The notes under the pieces were generated by a model. That model did not search any database. It saw only the letters and a list, made by a program, of their open reading frames with translations, and was not told the DNA's origin. Shown here one piece after another: positions 16,519 through 25,804 of a stretch of 46,844 nucleotides of DNA. The DNA comes from Acidobacteriota bacterium (GTDB taxonomy: Bacteria > Acidobacteriota > Terriglobia > Bryobacterales > Bryobacteraceae): NCBI GenBank assembly GCA_017307505.1, contig JAFKEE010000064.1, positions 1-46,844 on the forward strand, read 5' to 3'. Made by a program: the position numbers and the translations under genes. How positions within the stretch are numbered: position 1 is the stretch's first letter; the number at the start of each line of letters is the position of its first letter.

Positions 16519-18591
16519 TCAGCGCAGCTGCAGTTTCAAACCACGCACGCAGAACGCGTCGTCGTCCGGAGTGTTCTTCCCGTGCGCGGCGGAGTACACC
16601 AGCGAGAGGCTGCGTCCGTCCGGGCTGAACCACTTGGTGGGCAGGCGGTAGCCGTGCGCGCCCTCGATGTCCCAGTGTTCGGTTTCAAAGGCCGTGGTCC
16701 AGGGACCCCATGGTTCGGGCGCATCATAAATGCCCCAACCGCTGGTGTGGTTGAAGCCGACGACCAGCAGGTAGCGTTTCAGCCCGGGATGGTAAACCGC
16801 ATCGACGCGCTGGCAGCGGCGCGGATTGCGGAAGACGTGCTGCCGGGCTTCGATGTCGGGCGACCAAAGTGGGGCTCCGGCGGGATCGTGTCCGGCGATG
16901 AACTGCCAGGCGGCGCGGTCGGTCAGGCGGGCGATGGGGGCGCGCATCAGCACGACCCCGTTGTCCGAATCGTACGCGCTGCCGCCGTCCTGGGAGTAGG
17001 CGTAGACGAACTCGTCCCGGGCTCCGGCGTAGTTCTTTCCGTAGTTCAGGAAGGCCGGCGCGCCAAAGCTCTGTTCCAGTTTGAAGCCCCAGGTCCAGGT
17101 GCGGCCATGGTCGTCCGACCAGGCTAGCTGCGCGTTGCCGACGTTTCGGACCCACATGTAGAGGCGCTTCTGGACCATGAGCAGTCCGCTGGCCTTGGCT
17201 CCTTTGGCGCCGTCGCCGGTGCGCTCGCCACTGGCGGAGCGGATGTTCTCGCCATGGGATGCCGTTGGGCTGCCCTCAATCCGGGCGAAACCCAGGCTGA
17301 GCTTGCGCTCAGTGAACGGAGCGAAGCCGCGGCCGTCGCCGTAAGCGGTATAAAGGGCTCCGTCATCGCCCCAGGTGAGCGGCCAGTTGTCGCTGTCGGG
17401 CGCCTGGCGGAGAATCGACTCTTTCGGCGCGAACTCCACGCCGGCGATGACCGGGCTCGGCGGGTAAGGGGAACGGTTGACCACGGCTACCATGATCGGC
17501 TGCAGGATCTCTTTGAGAATCGGCGCCCAGAAGCCGGAAGCGGCGCCCGGCGGGTGCAGCGCCTGGCCGTTGCGCACGACCACCAGGTCGAGACTCGGGA
17601 TGATGACCAGCACCTGGTGGCCGGCTCCTGCGCCCACTACCGTATCTCGGGGCACACCCGGCCAGATCCCATCGGTGTTGATCCACCAGCCCAGGCCTGA
17701 GCGGGGCGCCGGGTCGCCACTGGCGCGATCCTGGACGGGCATGCCAGCGTCGGCCAGCATGCGATCGACCCACGAGGAGGCGAAGATCCGGCGGCCGGCG
17801 AATTCACCGCGCTGCAGCATGAGCAGGCCGATACGTGCGGCGGCGCGAGCGGTGAAGGAGGCCCCGCCCCAGGTGGCGTAAAGCGAGAGTCCGTCCACCG
17901 GGTAGGCTTGGCCGTAGCCGATGTCCCACTCCGAGTCTGGGATGCCCAGCGGGCGGGTGACGCGTTCGCGCAGGGCGGACTTGAGGTCTGGATGAGGAGT
18001 GCCGCGCAGGCTGGACGTGACCGCGTAGCCGAGGGCGGCCATGCCCGGATTGCTGTAGGCATTGCCTTGGCCGGGCTCGAAGATGACGGGCGTATCGCGG
18101 ATGGAGATCGAGAACGGATCCGGTTGACGCTTCCAGAACGCGCCCTTCCAGCCCGGGAGTTCCATATGAGGGATGTTGCCCTGCTCGGCATCCTCCAGTC
18201 CGCTGGTGTGCGTAGCCAGTTGCCGGATGGTGATCTTCGATTTCCGCGGGTGTGTCTGCCACGCAGGGATAAACTTTGCGGCCGGGTCGTCGAGGGCAAG
18301 GCGTCCATCATTGAGTGCGATGAGCAGGGACATGCCGCCCACCAGGGCTTTGGCGAGGGAGGCGGTGCCGTGCGGACGAGCGGCGTTCCAGCCGGGCGCG
18401 TACCACTCCTGGACGATCCGGCCCCGGCGGACGACCAGCAGAGCGTCGGTACGAAGCTTGGCCAGATCGTCCTGCATCCGCTGCAGACGCTGCGGGTCCA
18501 TGCCGGCGGCGCGGGCGTCCAGCGTTTGCCAGGCGGGCGCTTGCGCCAGGACCGCCGGGAGAAGCAGAAGGGGCAGGATGAGACGTTGCAT
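16519..18591 (-). CDS. Serine beta-lactamase-like hydrolase fused to a beta-propeller (DUF4185-like) domain
   Basis: A 690-residue secreted protein, ATG at 18591, signal peptide MQRLILPLLLLPAVLAQ. Residues about 28-375 are a class C beta-lactamase/DD-peptidase-like serine hydrolase: Ser78-x-x-Lys81 in TASLAKALVG, Tyr179-Ser-Asn181 in NAYSNPG, and a C-terminal GAGHQ where the K/H-S/T-G motif is expected. Residues about 395-690 resemble a sialidase/DUF4185-type propeller with Asp/Asn-rich blades (LTWGDDGALYTAYGDGRGF, WSDDHGRTWTWGFKLE, GKNYAGARDEFVYAYSQDG, HGYRLPTKWFSPDGRSLSLVYS). The fusion suggests cleavage of an ester or amide on a carbohydrate-bound substrate, which is an inference. The ArsR gene lies 234 bp upstream on the same strand. 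Confidence 0.82.
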   Translation of the reverse strand: MQRLILPLLLLPAVLAQAPAWQTLDARAAGMDPQRLQRMQDDLAKLRTDALLVVRRGRIVQEWYAPGWNAARPHGTASLAKALVGGMSLLIALNDGRLALDDPAAKFIPAWQTHPRKSKITIRQLATHTSGLEDAEQGNIPHMELPGWKGAFWKRQPDPFSISIRDTPVIFEPGQGNAYSNPGMAALGYAVTSSLRGTPHPDLKSALRERVTRPLGIPDSEWDIGYGQAYPVDGLSLYATWGGASFTARAAARIGLLMLQRGEFAGRRIFASSWVDRMLADAGMPVQDRASGDPAPRSGLGWWINTDGIWPGVPRDTVVGAGAGHQVLVIIPSLDLVVVRNGQALHPPGAASGFWAPILKEILQPIMVAVVNRSPYPPSPVIAGVEFAPKESILRQAPDSDNWPLTWGDDGALYTAYGDGRGFAPFTERKLSLGFARIEGSPTASHGENIRSASGERTGDGAKGAKASGLLMVQKRLYMWVRNVGNAQLAWSDDHGRTWTWGFKLEQSFGAPAFLNYGKNYAGARDEFVYAYSQDGGSAYDSDNGVVLMRAPIARLTDRAAWQFIAGHDPAGAPLWSPDIEARQHVFRNPRRCQRVDAVYHPGLKRYLLVVGFNHTSGWGIYDAPEPWGPWTTAFETEHWDIEGAHGYRLPTKWFSPDGRSLSLVYSAAHGKNTPDDDAFCVRGLKLQLR

Positions 18592-18825
18592 GCTCGCGTG
18601 GCCGGGCCAGGTTTCGGGACAGAGCAGCGGTAGGCCCGCTCTGCTGATCACGATACTACGGCAGGCGACTGGCGATCTGACTGCTGTCGGAATCGTGTGG
18701 GGAAGGGTAGCGAAGAGGCAGGCAAGATCGCAGGCGAGGGATTCGGGCAAGGCGGGCGGGATCCACCCCGCTCTTCTGGATTCGAGCAGCGCCGACAATG
18801 CCGGTTGGCACTGCGGACTCGGGCC

Positions 18826-19245
18826 TTATTGCCCCTTCGCCGTCGCGTTGGACTTGCGCCTGGAGGCAGCCGCCGTTTTCGCCTTCCGCTCCTGCTGCAA
18901 CTTGTGCGCATTGAGGATGGCGAGCAGGAGCCCCGGAAAGCGGGCTTCGATCTCCGCGCAACGGGTGGTGTTGTGCATCTCCACGCCGCGACGTTCGCTG
19001 CGGATGAGGCCGGCTTCCCTCAGCACCTTGAAGTGCTGGGAAAGGGTGGATTTCGGAATACTGGCGCCGCAGCCGCCCAGCAGGCTGGTGCAGTTCTTCG
19101 CACAGTCCGATTGGAAGAGGCCGGCATAAATGGCCACGCGCACCGGATCGGCCAGCGCGTGGAGGATGGATTCGACCGTAATCTCTTCGATCGAGGGGTG
19201 CAGCAGCGGTCTCATCACTTTCATGGTACGGCTGCGGCTGTCCAT
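18826..19245 (-). CDS. ArsR-family transcriptional regulator
   Basis: A 139-residue winged-helix protein; start taken at ATG 19245, with a TTG at 19251 possible. The core is VESILHALADPVRVAIYAGL, then KSTLSQHFKVLREAGLIRSERRG (recognition helix and wing), then a C-terminal Lys/Ala-rich tail after residue 118. The Cys residues (SDCAKNC, GGCGAS) lie in the helix-turn-helix approach and could act in metal or redox sensing, but the standard ELCVCDL site is not obvious. It is divergent from a DinB gene (19375) with a 129-bp intergenic region, the layout expected for a repressor controlling its neighbour. Confidence 0.85.
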   Translation of the reverse strand: MDSRSRTMKVMRPLLHPSIEEITVESILHALADPVRVAIYAGLFQSDCAKNCTSLLGGCGASIPKSTLSQHFKVLREAGLIRSERRGVEMHNTTRCAEIEARFPGLLLAILNAHKLQQERKAKTAAASRRKSNATAKGQ

Positions 19246-19374
19246 GTTCAATAGTTCACAAGTGCGGAACTAGTGAATCGGTGCCGCCCGTGCGTGCATC
19301 TCAACCTCCAGGCTGCCTGTGCCCCGGCTGGGCTTGGAGTGGCCATCGCACAATTCGCAAAGGAATCCTGGAAC

Positions 19375-19860
19375 ATGACCGACTCGCAATTTATTGATGC
19401 CGCGCTTCGAAACTGGAACATCAACTTGGACCGGGCCACCAAGTTCTTTGAAGGCCTCTCCGAGGAAGGTCTGCAGGCCGAGGTGGCGCCGGGCAGGAAC
19501 CGGCTCATCTACCTGTGGGGCCACCTGGCGGCGGTGAACGATGCCCTGATCCCGCTGCTCGACTTCGGCCGCCGGCTTCATCCGGAACTGGACGACGTCT
19601 TCCTCAAAAATGCGGACCGCGCTGTGGAGAACCCGTTTTCTGTGGAGGATGTCCGCCACATCTGGCGCAAGACGAACGAGGTCCTGCAGGCCGGTTTCGC
19701 CGAACTCTCTCCGGCGGAGTGGCTGCAGCGGCACACGTCCGTGTCGGAGGAGGACTTCCAGAAGGAGCCGCATCGCAACCGGTACAACGTCCTGCTGGGG
19801 CGCACCGGCCACATCGCCTATCACCTTGGCCAGGTAATGCTGACGCGGGAGGCTGACTAA
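19375..19860 (+). CDS. DinB-family protein
   Basis: A 161-residue DinB-like four-helix bundle. Start ATG 19375 follows AAAGGAATC. Signatures: LRNWNINLDRATKFFEGLSEE, RNRLIYLWGHLAAVNDALIPLL with a metal-type His in WGHLAAV, a central variable part, and the C-terminal GHIAYHLGQVML carrying two more His residues. That three-His pattern is the expected metal site. It is transcribed divergently from an ArsR repressor, suggesting induced expression, and is the second DinB protein in the window. Biochemical activity is not known for most members. Confidence 0.85.
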   Translation: MTDSQFIDAALRNWNINLDRATKFFEGLSEEGLQAEVAPGRNRLIYLWGHLAAVNDALIPLLDFGRRLHPELDDVFLKNADRAVENPFSVEDVRHIWRKTNEVLQAGFAELSPAEWLQRHTSVSEEDFQKEPHRNRYNVLLGRTGHIAYHLGQVMLTREAD

Positions 19861-19956
19861 TCCGCATTTCTCACAAGGAGTTCGCTTGCGCCCCTGACCG
19901 CGGCCTTCTGCCTCCTCGCATGGCTCGACTGCCGGCACGGAGATGGAAGCGCTCTG

Positions 19957-21903
19957 TCATGGTTGCGAGTCCAGATCGGCTATTTGTACGTTTGCGAGTT
20001 CTACGCCTTCCGTCCGGAACGATATCCTGTTCACCAACAAGTCCGGCCGGTACGTGATCAAGGTGCGGTACCCTGCGATCTCGGCATCGATTAGCGATCC
20101 ACCCAACTTACCGGCTTCCTTCACAATCAACCGTACTGAAAATGGCGCGTCGATCCCAATTAGATTCTCAATCGCGTAGTCGCCCACCTGGTGGGGCGCA
20201 CCGCCCTCGCGCAGCGTCTTCCCTGAGGGCGCGAATCTGCCCGGCACAGCCTGCGCAAAACCGGCACGCTTACGATTGATCTCGATCTGAAACTCGCATG
20301 CCGGCGTCGCGCCTTCGGCCGAAAACGTAACGGCCAGACGACCTGCCGGGCGCGGCACATCGAAGCTCAGCAGGAAAGAAGGACTTGTCACCTTCTCCGC
20401 CGCCGGTCGCGCCAGACCTGTAGACGGCATCACTTCGGGCATCCATTTCGATCCGATCCGGCCGTCCTCAAACTGCACCAACTCGCGAATCAGCAGCGGA
20501 CCGCCCCACCCTCCAATTGGAATCCACGCCGCCATCACAAACCGTCCTGAGCCGATGCCCGTGATGGCCGGTACGTTGGAACCATCGTAGAAATCGAGGC
20601 CCTTGGCTGCCAGGTCCTCGTACTCTGAATCCTGCGCGCCCGCAGCTTTTCTCCACAACCCTGTGAAGCCGCCGATAATGTAATCGAAACGTCCCCACCG
20701 GAAGAAGAACGTGCAATCTCCGCCAGGCGGAAACTCCGGATTCGTGCAGCGCCACCCGCCTTCCATCGTCTCGGATTCCCACATCCCCTTGGCACCGGCA
20801 TTGGCCAGCATTTTCAACTTACCCCGCGGGTCGATGTAGACGGACGGGTTCTGGCACGGATGAAAGGTGATACCCGACTTTCGAAAATGAACTCCGTCCT
20901 CAGTCACGGCCCAGGTAGCTCCGGCTGGAACGCCCTCAACCGAACGACGCGCGAAGGATCCGGTTTTACCATGCCGCTCGAGGTAGGCATGTTGCGCCGG
21001 CCAAGTGGTCACTCCATCGGGATATATCCGCCCTGTATGCAGGCCATAGCTCAGGCACAAACGGCCTTCATATACGAATGGCGTTCCAGTGCCGATGCAC
21101 TCCCATTGTTCCTCGAGCGGAGTAGCCGCCTCGTGCTGAGTCCACGTTCGAAAATCACTCGTTGAGAGATGTTCGAAGTAGTGCGCTCCCTTGCCAAACT
21201 TACTCTGATGGTGGCGCCGGTCAAACAGGTAGAAAACGTGGTACCGCCCCTCGTGAAAGATGCTGACCACGTCGCCCACCCATGTGTTATGTCCGAAAGG
21301 GGTCCAGTATTGGATTTGCCGGATGGGTGCAGGAGCCGGCTCCGGATCGGGCGGTGTACCGGGAAACCGCACGGAAGCATCCTTCACGAATGCCGGGTCA
21401 GAACGCATCAGGTTCTTCTCCGGCCACTCCGGGTAACCGAAGGGGAAGTCATTGTCAGTCACCCGGCCATTGACGTATAGGCTCCAACGGACGCCAGTGA
21501 ACCGCAGGACTACTTTGCATGAAGCTGCACCCGGTGTGAGCAGGGCGAGCGGCACGCCGATGGTCATACTGCTCCAATCGGGGTGCTCGGCCGAGGAGAG
21601 CGAGAGCGTCGCTTCCAACACCGGCACTGTGCCGTCGGGCATTTTGAAGGCTGGATAATTCTGCCTCCGCAGGTCTCGGGGATTATGCTGACGTAGCCTG
21701 ACATCCAGGATGTTCGGAATCTCAAGGATTCTGCGTTCGCCCTGAAACTGGTTCCGGTTGAGAGTGAAGGCAACGGTAAACGCTGCCGCTCGCTCCGGCG
21801 GCCCGTCAAACTCCACGAGAGTGGCCCCCTTCTCCTGTCCCCGCACAATCGGTATCGTCGCTCCGAGCACAAGGGTCTCAAGAAAGGTTCTTCGGTCAGC
21901 CAC
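19957..21903 (-). CDS. GH32/GH43-like (beta-propeller) glycoside hydrolase, Tat-exported
   Basis: A 648-residue secreted protein from a GTG start. The N-terminus MADRRTFLETLVLGA is a twin-arginine signal. Residues about 25-190 are beta-rich (VNGRVTDNDFPFG). The five-bladed propeller core follows: NTWVGDVVSIFHEGRYHVFYLFDRR near 205-230, STSDFRTWTQHEA, CIGTGTPFVYEGRLCLSYG, and GGDCTFFFRWGRFDYIIGG. WVGDV at the start of blade 1 is where GH32/GH68 enzymes place the nucleophile Asp. The C-terminal region, from about 490, is a jelly-roll module as in GH32. A fructan- or arabinan-type substrate is possible but not proven. It is divergent from a rhamnosidase (22154). Confidence 0.7.
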   Translation of the reverse strand: MADRRTFLETLVLGATIPIVRGQEKGATLVEFDGPPERAAAFTVAFTLNRNQFQGERRILEIPNILDVRLRQHNPRDLRRQNYPAFKMPDGTVPVLEATLSLSSAEHPDWSSMTIGVPLALLTPGAASCKVVLRFTGVRWSLYVNGRVTDNDFPFGYPEWPEKNLMRSDPAFVKDASVRFPGTPPDPEPAPAPIRQIQYWTPFGHNTWVGDVVSIFHEGRYHVFYLFDRRHHQSKFGKGAHYFEHLSTSDFRTWTQHEAATPLEEQWECIGTGTPFVYEGRLCLSYGLHTGRIYPDGVTTWPAQHAYLERHGKTGSFARRSVEGVPAGATWAVTEDGVHFRKSGITFHPCQNPSVYIDPRGKLKMLANAGAKGMWESETMEGGWRCTNPEFPPGGDCTFFFRWGRFDYIIGGFTGLWRKAAGAQDSEYEDLAAKGLDFYDGSNVPAITGIGSGRFVMAAWIPIGGWGGPLLIRELVQFEDGRIGSKWMPEVMPSTGLARPAAEKVTSPSFLLSFDVPRPAGRLAVTFSAEGATPACEFQIEINRKRAGFAQAVPGRFAPSGKTLREGGAPHQVGDYAIENLIGIDAPFSVRLIVKEAGKLGGSLIDAEIAGYRTLITYRPDLLVNRISFRTEGVELANVQIADLDSQP

Positions 21904-22153
21904 GTCGTCATCGTATGGCCAGAATCTGGGTCCGTCAACTTCTCCGGCGTGGAATCGTCGAAAGCAGAACTCCCGGAGATCCCTTCTCGATGTCGAATGT
22001 GGAGAAATCCGGGGTAACCGGAATTCCGGGCCCAGCTTCCGCTGCCTGGCATTTCCTGATATGAATTGATCCGTCGTTCTGTAGACGACAGACCGGCTTC
22101 AGGTAGTGGAGGTTGCGGTGATCCAGAGGTATCGGTGTGGGGTCTCCCTGGCG
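21904..22153. promoter_or_regulatory. Divergent promoter region between the GH32-like and GH78 genes
   Basis: A 250-bp gap separates the two head-to-head hydrolase genes and should hold both promoters. I see no convincing -10/-35 pair or strong palindrome. Confidence 0.3.
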
Positions 22154-25100
22154 GTGAGACGCATGGCCGTCGTGACGAGCGTCCTGCTCAGTTGTGTATG
22201 GGCCGCCAATGCGGCGACGGTGATCCAAAACCTGCAGGTGGAATACCGGCCCACGCCGCTGGGGATCGATGTGGCACAGCCGCGCTTCAGCTGGCAGATG
22301 GCCACCACGGCCGGAGAGCGGGGCGCTGCCCAGGCCGCCTACCAGTTGGAGGTCAAGGATCCCAAGGGCCAACTGGTGTGGGACACGAAGAAGGTCGACG
22401 CCCCGGCTTCGCTGGGCATCCAATACGCGGGCAGTCCGCTGAAGCCTGCAACCCGCTATTCCTGGACCGTCACGGTCTGGAACCAGGCCGGCGCGAAGCT
22501 CCTCGGGTCCTCCTGGTTTGAGACCGGCCTGATGGAGCCATCGCCGAATGGGGCCGCCTGGAGCGGCGCCCAATGGATCGGCGGCCGCAATGAGGATATG
22601 GTCCTCTACGCTCCGTACCTGGCGATCTTCGACCTGAAGTACGCGATAACGATCGCTCCGGGCAGCACGCGCGCCAGCTTTATTTATGGCGCGAATGACT
22701 CGCGGCTGATGGACCGGAACAAGAACATCGATCAGCTCGCCAACAGGAAGGACGAGAGTTACATCAAGCTGGAACTTGACGTCTCCGGTGTGGACGGGTC
22801 GCCCGGCGGCAAAGCGAAATTGAAGGTCTACCGGGCGGGCTATAAGGACACCGACTCGCCCGCAAAGCCCCTGAAGACGTTCGAACTCGCCGCGGAGCTG
22901 ATCAACAGCGCAAACAGGAACGCCGAGCACATCATCGAATTCCGCAGCGCCTTCGGGCAGATCACGCTCTCAGTCGACGGTCAGAGCAACATTACCGGAG
23001 CTCCGGCGCAGCCGGCCCCGGCCGGTCCGCCGCAGGGCGGTCCTGGCGGACGCGGCCCGGCCGCGAATGCGGTAAATCTGAATCCCCTGGGCGTGGGTGG
23101 CAACTTCCTGCCGTTCGGCATGCTGTGCGACATCGGTTTCTCCCTGGACCCAGGCCAGAACGCCAGCTTCCGTGATCTCACCGTGCGCAACAATCGCGCG
23201 CCCAACAACATCCTGTTCCACGAGGACCTCGCGGGGGCATCCTATCAAGGCATCTTCTCGGGCCCGGGCTTCTCCGTCACGAAGGGCCGCTACGTCCTGG
23301 CCGGCGGAGCCAAGGGCGTCTTCCTGGTGAAGGACCCCAGCCGGAACTCGATGCCAATGCTCCGCACCACGTTCAAGACTCCGGCCAAGCCGGTTGCCGG
23401 CGCCCGTCTCTACATCACGGCGCGCGGCATCTATGAGGTCTTCCTGAACGGCAGGCGGATCGGCGACGACTACTACAATCCCGGCCTGACCCAGTACAAC
23501 CTCACGCACCTCTACCAGACCTACGACGTCACCAGCCTGGTCAAGGTCGGCGACAACGCCCTGGGCGCGATGCTGGGCGAGGGCTGGTGGAGCGGCCTGC
23601 TCAGCTTCGGCAACATCTGGAACCACTTCGGCGACCGGCAGTCGCTGCTGGCGAAGCTCGTTGTGACATACAGGGACGGCACGTCCGACACCATCACCAG
23701 CAATGACAAGACCTGGAAGTTCTTTGGCGGCGGACCCGTGGTCTACAGCAGCCTGGATTTCGGCGAGATCCACGACGCTGCCCGCGAATCAGCCGTCGAG
23801 GGCTGGACCACCGCTGCCTACAACGACGGCAAGTGGAAGGCTGCTGCCTCAGTGCCACTGGAAGGCACCGCCTTCTCGGGCATGGAGCAGGGCCGTATGG
23901 GCTCGCCCGGCACGCCGTTCCAGTTCGACAAGCTCGCACTGATCGGCCAGATCGGTAACAACGCCGGGGTCTTCCGGACGCTCACCGCCCGCAGCGTGAA
24001 AGAGGTCCGGCCGGGCGTGTACGTCTACAACATGGGTCAGAACATGGTGGGCGTGCCGAGGATCACCATCGCCAATGGACGGCCAGGCGGCAGGCTCACG
24101 TTGCGGTTCTCCGAGATGCTCTATCCGGACCTGAAGGAGTCCGGCAGGAACGTCGGCATGCTGATGACCGAGAACTATCGCGCTGCCCTCAACCAGGATG
24201 TCTACACAATGAAGGCCGGCAGCCAGGTATTCCAGCCGAAGTTCACCTCGCACGGCTATCAGTACATCGAGATCACCGGCATCGACAAGCCGCTGCCGCT
24301 CGAGGCAGTGCAGGGGGTCGTGATCAGCTCTGTCCGGGAGCTGACAGCGGATTACAAGACGTCCAGCGAGAAGGTGAACCGGCTGTGGTCGAACCTCGTC
24401 TGGTCGAATGTCGATAATTTCCTGACGATTCCTACCGACTGCCCGCAGCGCAACGAGCGTATGGGTTGGTCCGGCGATATCAACGTATTCTCGCGCACGG
24501 CCACCTATGTCTCAAATGCCGATCAGTTCCTGACGCGGCACATGCAGGCCATGCGCGACACGCAGTCGGCGGCGGGCCGTTTCGCCGACGTCGCTCCCGT
24601 GGGCGGCGGGTTCGGCGGAGTCTTGTGGGGCAGCGCCGGCATCGTCGTACCTTGGGAGACCTACCTGCAGTACAGGGACACCGGCCTGCTGGCGCTCCAC
24701 TACCCGGCGATGACCGCCTACATCAACTACCTGGAGACCACGATCGATCCGAAGACGGGCATCAGCTCCGACGGCCAGTTGGGCGACTGGCTCGGCCCGC
24801 AGAACAATGCGTTAGGCGCCCCGTTCCTGTCCACCGCCTATCACGCCTACGATCTCGGCATCATGGCGCAGATCGCCGAGATTCTGGGCAAACCGGCGGA
24901 TGCCACCCGATACAGAAGCATGTACGAGAAGCGCAAGGCGTTCTTCAATGCGACATTCGTGAACGGCGACAAAAGGACGCTGGGCACGGTGGGTGGACGC
25001 GGCGCGTTCGGGCCCCCGGGCCGGCCGCCGGCTCCGATGGAGTTCAAGGTCGCCGACACGCAGACTTCCTACGCCGTGGGCCTGGCGATGGGTCTGTTCA

Positions 25101-25789
25101 ACGCCGAGAACACGCCGCACATGATCCGCAACCTGGCGGACAGCGTGACTCGCGAGAACAAGGACGACGGCGGCGTAATGCGCCCGCCTCATTCGCTGAT
25201 GACCGGGTTCATCGGCACCTCCTGGATCAACAAGGCGCTCTCCGACAACGGCCTGAGCGAACTGTCCTACCGCCTGCTGCACAACAACCAGTACCCGTCG
25301 TGGCTCTACGCCATCGACCAGGGCGCCACCTCCATCTGGGAGCGCCTGAACGGCTACACCGTCGAGAACGGCTTCGGCGGCAACAACGGCATGAACTCGT
25401 TCAACCACTACTCGTTTGGCGCCGTGGGGCAATGGATGATGGCCTACTCGCTGGGGATCCAGCGCGGCGAACCGGGCTTCCAGAAGTTCATCCTTCAGCC
25501 GGAGCCCGATCCAACCGGCATCATGACTTCGGCGGAAGGCTATTACGACTCGATGTACGGCCGCATCCGCAGCGCCTGGAAGGTGGAGGGCAAAACGCTC
25601 ACCTACAAAGCGACTGTGCCCGCCAACACGACAGCGGCGTTGTACCTGCCGGCGAGCGCGGCCTCGGCTGTGAAGGAAAGCGGGCAGCCGGCCGGCTCCT
25701 CCAAAGGGATCACCTTCCAGAAGTTCGAGAACGGCAAGGCCGTCTACCTGCTTCAGTCCGGCAGCTACGAATTCACGGCGAACCATTGA
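22154..25789 (+). CDS. Alpha-L-rhamnosidase, GH78 family, secreted
   Basis: About 1211 residues from GTG 22154; ATG 22163 and an upstream GTG at 22106 are alternatives. I chose 22154 because it gives a signal peptide with a basic n-region (MRRMAVVTSVLLSCVWAANA). Order of modules: Fn3-like N-domain (LQVEYRPTPLGIDVAQPRFSW), an inserted jelly-roll module with a Pro/Gly-rich linker (PAPAGPPQGGPGGRGP), the Bac_rhamnosid_N domain (ITARGIYEVFLNGRRIGDDY), and the (alpha/alpha)6 catalytic domain near residue 760 (TDCPQRNERMGWSGDINVF) and WERLNGYTVENGFG with MNSFNHYSFGAVGQW. The Glu in NERMGW is the expected general acid. It likely removes terminal L-rhamnose from plant glycans or flavonoid glycosides outside the cell. 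Confidence 0.93.
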   Translation: MRRMAVVTSVLLSCVWAANAATVIQNLQVEYRPTPLGIDVAQPRFSWQMATTAGERGAAQAAYQLEVKDPKGQLVWDTKKVDAPASLGIQYAGSPLKPATRYSWTVTVWNQAGAKLLGSSWFETGLMEPSPNGAAWSGAQWIGGRNEDMVLYAPYLAIFDLKYAITIAPGSTRASFIYGANDSRLMDRNKNIDQLANRKDESYIKLELDVSGVDGSPGGKAKLKVYRAGYKDTDSPAKPLKTFELAAELINSANRNAEHIIEFRSAFGQITLSVDGQSNITGAPAQPAPAGPPQGGPGGRGPAANAVNLNPLGVGGNFLPFGMLCDIGFSLDPGQNASFRDLTVRNNRAPNNILFHEDLAGASYQGIFSGPGFSVTKGRYVLAGGAKGVFLVKDPSRNSMPMLRTTFKTPAKPVAGARLYITARGIYEVFLNGRRIGDDYYNPGLTQYNLTHLYQTYDVTSLVKVGDNALGAMLGEGWWSGLLSFGNIWNHFGDRQSLLAKLVVTYRDGTSDTITSNDKTWKFFGGGPVVYSSLDFGEIHDAARESAVEGWTTAAYNDGKWKAAASVPLEGTAFSGMEQGRMGSPGTPFQFDKLALIGQIGNNAGVFRTLTARSVKEVRPGVYVYNMGQNMVGVPRITIANGRPGGRLTLRFSEMLYPDLKESGRNVGMLMTENYRAALNQDVYTMKAGSQVFQPKFTSHGYQYIEITGIDKPLPLEAVQGVVISSVRELTADYKTSSEKVNRLWSNLVWSNVDNFLTIPTDCPQRNERMGWSGDINVFSRTATYVSNADQFLTRHMQAMRDTQSAAGRFADVAPVGGGFGGVLWGSAGIVVPWETYLQYRDTGLLALHYPAMTAYINYLETTIDPKTGISSDGQLGDWLGPQNNALGAPFLSTAYHAYDLGIMAQIAEILGKPADATRYRSMYEKRKAFFNATFVNGDKRTLGTVGGRGAFGPPGRPPAPMEFKVADTQTSYAVGLAMGLFNAENTPHMIRNLADSVTRENKDDGGVMRPPHSLMTGFIGTSWINKALSDNGLSELSYRLLHNNQYPSWLYAIDQGATSIWERLNGYTVENGFGGNNGMNSFNHYSFGAVGQWMMAYSLGIQRGEPGFQKFILQPEPDPTGIMTSAEGYYDSMYGRIRSAWKVEGKTLTYKATVPANTTAALYLPASAASAVKESGQPAGSSKGITFQKFENGKAVYLLQSGSYEFTANH

Positions 25790-25804
25790 AGGAAAGAGGC
25801 GCGC

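Noticed and set aside
25790-25804. Rho-independent terminator between GH78 and OMF genes
   Set aside because: The 15-bp gap is too short and has no hairpin with T-run.
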